Position numbers and translations under genes: made by a program. From DATKYV01 sp035528275 (GTDB lineage: Bacteria > Acidobacteriota > Terriglobia > UBA7540), in the NCBI GenBank assembly GCA_035528275.1, contig DATKYV010000186.1, forward strand, positions 1 to 16,356: DNA of 16,356 bases, given 5' to 3'. Below the pieces are notes generated by a model. It had not been told where the DNA came from, ran no database searches, and saw nothing but the letters and a program-made list of their open reading frames with translations. Positions 14,365-16,356 of this stretch are shown here, piece by piece. Within the stretch, counting starts at the first letter, position 1. The number at the start of each line of letters is the position of its first letter.

Positions 14365-16025
14365 GCTGCAGGCCCCCCGGTTCCACTCCCCGGACCCGAA
14401 TTCGCGCACGTGCAGCGTGAGAAGTCCAGAACTGCGGCGAGTCGCCGTTCCGCGCCCCACCCGAAGTGCCGGGCGAATATTCCCGCCACCGCCGGCGCCG
14501 CCTCGCCGAGTGTACAAGCCGCCCAGTTGAGCCCCGAGCGGCGGAGGAGAAAATCTTCCACCCGCACGGCCATTTCGTGCCGAATTGCGAATTCGACCTC
14601 CGCGGCCAACAACGCCGGAGAGCCGGGCAGTGTTTCGCCCAGCGACGGGTTTCCCCCAATGGGGGCGAGTACGGCCGGCCACCGGCTTCCGTAGGTTCGC
14701 ACAATGCGCTCCGCCATCGCCGCGTCGAGCCGGAACTGCCGGGCGGCTTCCGCAGCCGCCGACTTTACAAAAAGCTCGAACGGCCCGGTTTTCCCGCCGG
14801 GCAGTGGGATCTCGCGGCTGGAGAGTCCGCCAATCGGCGGACTGATTCTCAGTCGCGCGACAATCTGGTTCACCAGATTCTCGCCCAGCGATCGCGCGGT
14901 AGTCAGTTTACCGCCGCAAATAGAGACGAAGTTACCCGCCCTAGGGTCCTGGTGGAATCGGTACTCGCGGGTAACGTCGGAGGGGCTGCGCCCCTGCTCC
15001 AAAACCAGGGCGCGCAGTCCGGCGAAGCTTCCCAGAACCTGGTCGGCCCGAAACGGCTGACGCAGGACGCGATTCACGCCTCGGAGCAGGTATTCGATGT
15101 CCGAGGCATCGGGCTGCGCACTCGCCGGGTCGCCCTCATAATCCGTGTCGGTGGTTCCCAGCAGGGAGTAGCCGTGCCAGGGGAGCATCAGGAACACGCG
15201 GTCTCCGGGCAGGATGGCGGCGAACAAAGCATGAGTTGGCGAGACGGCGGGGAGAATCAGGTGCGTGCCCTTGGTCAGGCGGAGGGTTCTGGTTCCGTCG
15301 AAGCCTGGAACCAAAGCTCGGACGTGATCGAGCCAAGGCCCCGTGGCGTTCACCCAGTAGCGCGCGGAGATTTCGTACCGGCGGCCGGTAAGGAGGTCTT
15401 CGGCTTCCGCACTCACCACCTCGCCCTGGCGTGCATCTGTGCTGCTCGAGGCTGCGAGGGCGCGGACCTCGGTGTAGTTCGCAACCACGGCGCCGCGCTC
15501 CGCCGCGTCGAGAACGTATTCGAGCGTCAGGCGGGCGTCGTCCGTCTCCGAATCGTTATAGACGGCGCCGGCAAGAAGTCCTTCGCCGCGCAGGGCTGGG
15601 AACAAACCGAGCGCTTCCTCGGCGCTGAGCATGCGGTGGCGGTCGTCGCGGCCCAGGTTACCGAGAAGATCGTAGATGGAAAGCCCCACGCGGATCTTGA
15701 GCGGGTAGTACGGGTCGCCGCGGTAGATGGGAAGGAGGAAAGGAAGGGGTCGCGCCAAGTGGGGCGCCAGGCGCTGCAGCAATCGGCGCTCGCGGCGGGA
15801 TTCGTGAACCAGCCGGAAGGCGAATTGCTCCAGGTAGCGCAACCCGCCGTGAATCAGTTTGGAGGAGCGGCTGGAAGTGCCGGCGGCAAAATCCCGCGCC
15901 TCCACCAGCGCCACCTTCAGGCCGCGCAAAGTCGCCTCGCGCGCCGTCGCCGCACCTTGTACGCCGCCGCCGATTACTGCCAGGTCGAACCGGGTCGTGC
16001 TCAGCGCTTCTGGGTTACGGGTCAT
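14361..16025 (-). CDS. glpD: Aerobic-type glycerol-3-phosphate dehydrogenase (FAD-dependent)
   Basis: GlpD is a membrane-associated flavoenzyme that oxidises sn-glycerol-3-phosphate to dihydroxyacetone phosphate and passes electrons to quinone. The 554-aa protein (family usually about 500-560) has the FAD-binding Rossmann motif VIGGGVQGAA at ~17-26. The GlpD signature SSRSSKLIHGGLRYLE is at ~51-66, with LTKGTHLILP and LLGTTDTDYEG in the substrate/FAD core and the C-terminal FAD segment SICGGKLTTARSLGE. A helical C-terminal domain follows. The start is ATG 16025; GGAG lies 11 nt upstream, and the longer TTG start at 16088 adds a non-conserved leader. It is the first gene of the glpD-GDPD pair. 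Confidence 0.96.
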   Translation of the reverse strand: MTRNPEALSTTRFDLAVIGGGVQGAATAREATLRGLKVALVEARDFAAGTSSRSSKLIHGGLRYLEQFAFRLVHESRRERRLLQRLAPHLARPLPFLLPIYRGDPYYPLKIRVGLSIYDLLGNLGRDDRHRMLSAEEALGLFPALRGEGLLAGAVYNDSETDDARLTLEYVLDAAERGAVVANYTEVRALAASSSTDARQGEVVSAEAEDLLTGRRYEISARYWVNATGPWLDHVRALVPGFDGTRTLRLTKGTHLILPAVSPTHALFAAILPGDRVFLMLPWHGYSLLGTTDTDYEGDPASAQPDASDIEYLLRGVNRVLRQPFRADQVLGSFAGLRALVLEQGRSPSDVTREYRFHQDPRAGNFVSICGGKLTTARSLGENLVNQIVARLRISPPIGGLSSREIPLPGGKTGPFELFVKSAAAEAARQFRLDAAMAERIVRTYGSRWPAVLAPIGGNPSLGETLPGSPALLAAEVEFAIRHEMAVRVEDFLLRRSGLNWAACTLGEAAPAVAGIFARHFGWGAERRLAAVLDFSRCTCANSGPGSGTGGPAA

Positions 16026-16194
16026 TTGAACTGGTTCTCCGAACGAGCCAAGATACCACGATACACCGAACGCCTGTGGCCTTGGCAATGGGATCGTGTC
16101 CGAGTCTTTCCATACTACACATAAGTAATTTGTAATGAGCTAGCTACATGGAGTGTTCCGTATCACAAAGCGGTCCGATTCGGTCCCGAAGAAA

Positions 16195-16297
16195 TGGGTT
16201 CGTTCTGCCCAAGAGATGGCTTCGTTTGCGGTTTGTATTGAAGAACGAACCCAAGCTCTACCCTTTATGTTCAACAACTTGGTGGCTTCGTTTTTGC
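16195..16297. repeat. TGG(G/C)TTCGTT repeat family with one inverted copy
   Basis: Direct copies are TGGGTTCGTTCT at 16195, TGGCTTCGTTTGC at 16217 and TGGCTTCGTTTTTGC at 16283. A perfect 12-bp inverted copy of the first, AGAACGAACCCA, lies at 16242-16253. The direct copies start 22 and 66 nt apart. The pattern suggests a dispersed intergenic repeat rather than a gene. Confidence 0.6.
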
Positions 16298-16302
16298 ATT
16301 TT

Positions 16303-16334
16303 AACGCATTATGAAAGGGCGCCCCTTGTGCGTT
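16303..16334. other. Two-tier hairpin near the right edge
   Basis: The outer arms AACGCA (16303-16308) and TGCGTT (16329-16334) enclose AAGGG-CGC-CCCTT (16315-16327), with an asymmetric internal loop between. It follows directly after the repeat family and may be part of the same repeated unit, since TTTGCA also occurs on both sides. No T-run follows. Confidence 0.45.
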
Positions 16335-16356
16335 AGGGTTGGCTTTGCAAGAACAA

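Larger units (their letters stand above)
16026..16356. other. Non-coding region upstream of glpD to the window edge
   Basis: About 330 nt with lower GC than the genes. On the minus strand it holds the glpD leader; TTGCCA (16088-16083) with TATCGT at 19-nt spacing is a weak promoter candidate. I see no supportable gene. A 62-aa plus-strand frame (16148-16336) is best explained as read-through of the short repeats described separately. Confidence 0.55.

Noticed and set aside
14466..16124. Long plus-strand open frame (552 aa) opposite glpD and the end of the phosphodiesterase
   Set aside because: Antisense shadow of glpD in GC-rich DNA; its translation is low-complexity and matches nothing, while glpD is unmistakable.
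16148..16336. Possible 62-aa gene upstream of glpD
   Set aside because: No ribosome-binding site, and its codons coincide with the TGGGTTCGTT repeats; the residues (WLRLRF, WWLRF) come from repeat read-through.

Overview
This GC-rich chromosomal window looks like it comes from an acidobacterium or a close relative. That is an inference from three things: a MutS2 whose Smr domain begins INVIG, a system II (ResB/CcsA) cytochrome c maturation pair, and short intergenic repeat families. There is no 16S gene to settle it. I see no rRNA, tRNA, CRISPR array, insertion sequence or phage gene.

Layout. Bases 1-2105 hold a 5'-truncated mutS2 (+). Bases 2171-3135 hold a minus-strand pair: a stand-alone Fis-like DNA-binding protein followed by a receiver-only response regulator with an odd cysteine-bearing N-terminus. 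Bases 3489-6383 hold resB and ccsA (+), which deliver and ligate heme to exported c-type cytochromes; a strong hairpin terminator follows. Bases 6522-8662 (-) encode a hybrid histidine kinase with an N-terminal protoglobin (heme, gas-sensing) domain and a downstream single-domain receiver. Divergently, 8724-11316 (+) encode a membrane histidine kinase overlapping an NtrC-type sigma-54 activator, closed by a terminator. Bases 11477-12142 (+) are the highlight (below). Bases 12198-13465 (-) carry a small membrane protein, acylphosphatase and adenine phosphoribosyltransferase, with an 8-bp-unit inverted repeat array between the last two. Bases 13486-16025 (-) hold glpD followed by a glycerophosphodiester phosphodiesterase with a 4-nt ATGA overlap, together a route from phospholipid head groups to dihydroxyacetone phosphate. 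The last ~330 bases are non-coding and contain a short repeat family.

Main discovery. The gene at 11477-12142 is a two-domain, protein disulfide oxidoreductase (PDO)-type thioredoxin/glutaredoxin-fold protein whose reading frame is interrupted by one in-frame TGA (11900-11902). The TGA sits exactly where the first cysteine of the C-terminal CxxC active site belongs (VFVTPT-TGA-PHCPQAV). The frame continues with clear family homology to a TAG at 12140. Eleven nucleotides after the TGA is a 6-bp stem with a 5-nt loop (17 nt total, G at loop position 2), matching the bacterial SECIS geometry. I interpret this as a selenoprotein with a Sec-x-x-Cys site, and its N-terminal CxxC has degenerated to LEYG. 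A conventional gene caller would split it into two truncated ORFs.

Theme. Much of the window concerns redox and signalling: c-type cytochrome assembly, a globin-coupled kinase, a selenocysteine oxidoreductase, respiratory G3P dehydrogenase, and three sets of two-component genes. Co-regulation is an inference from proximity only.
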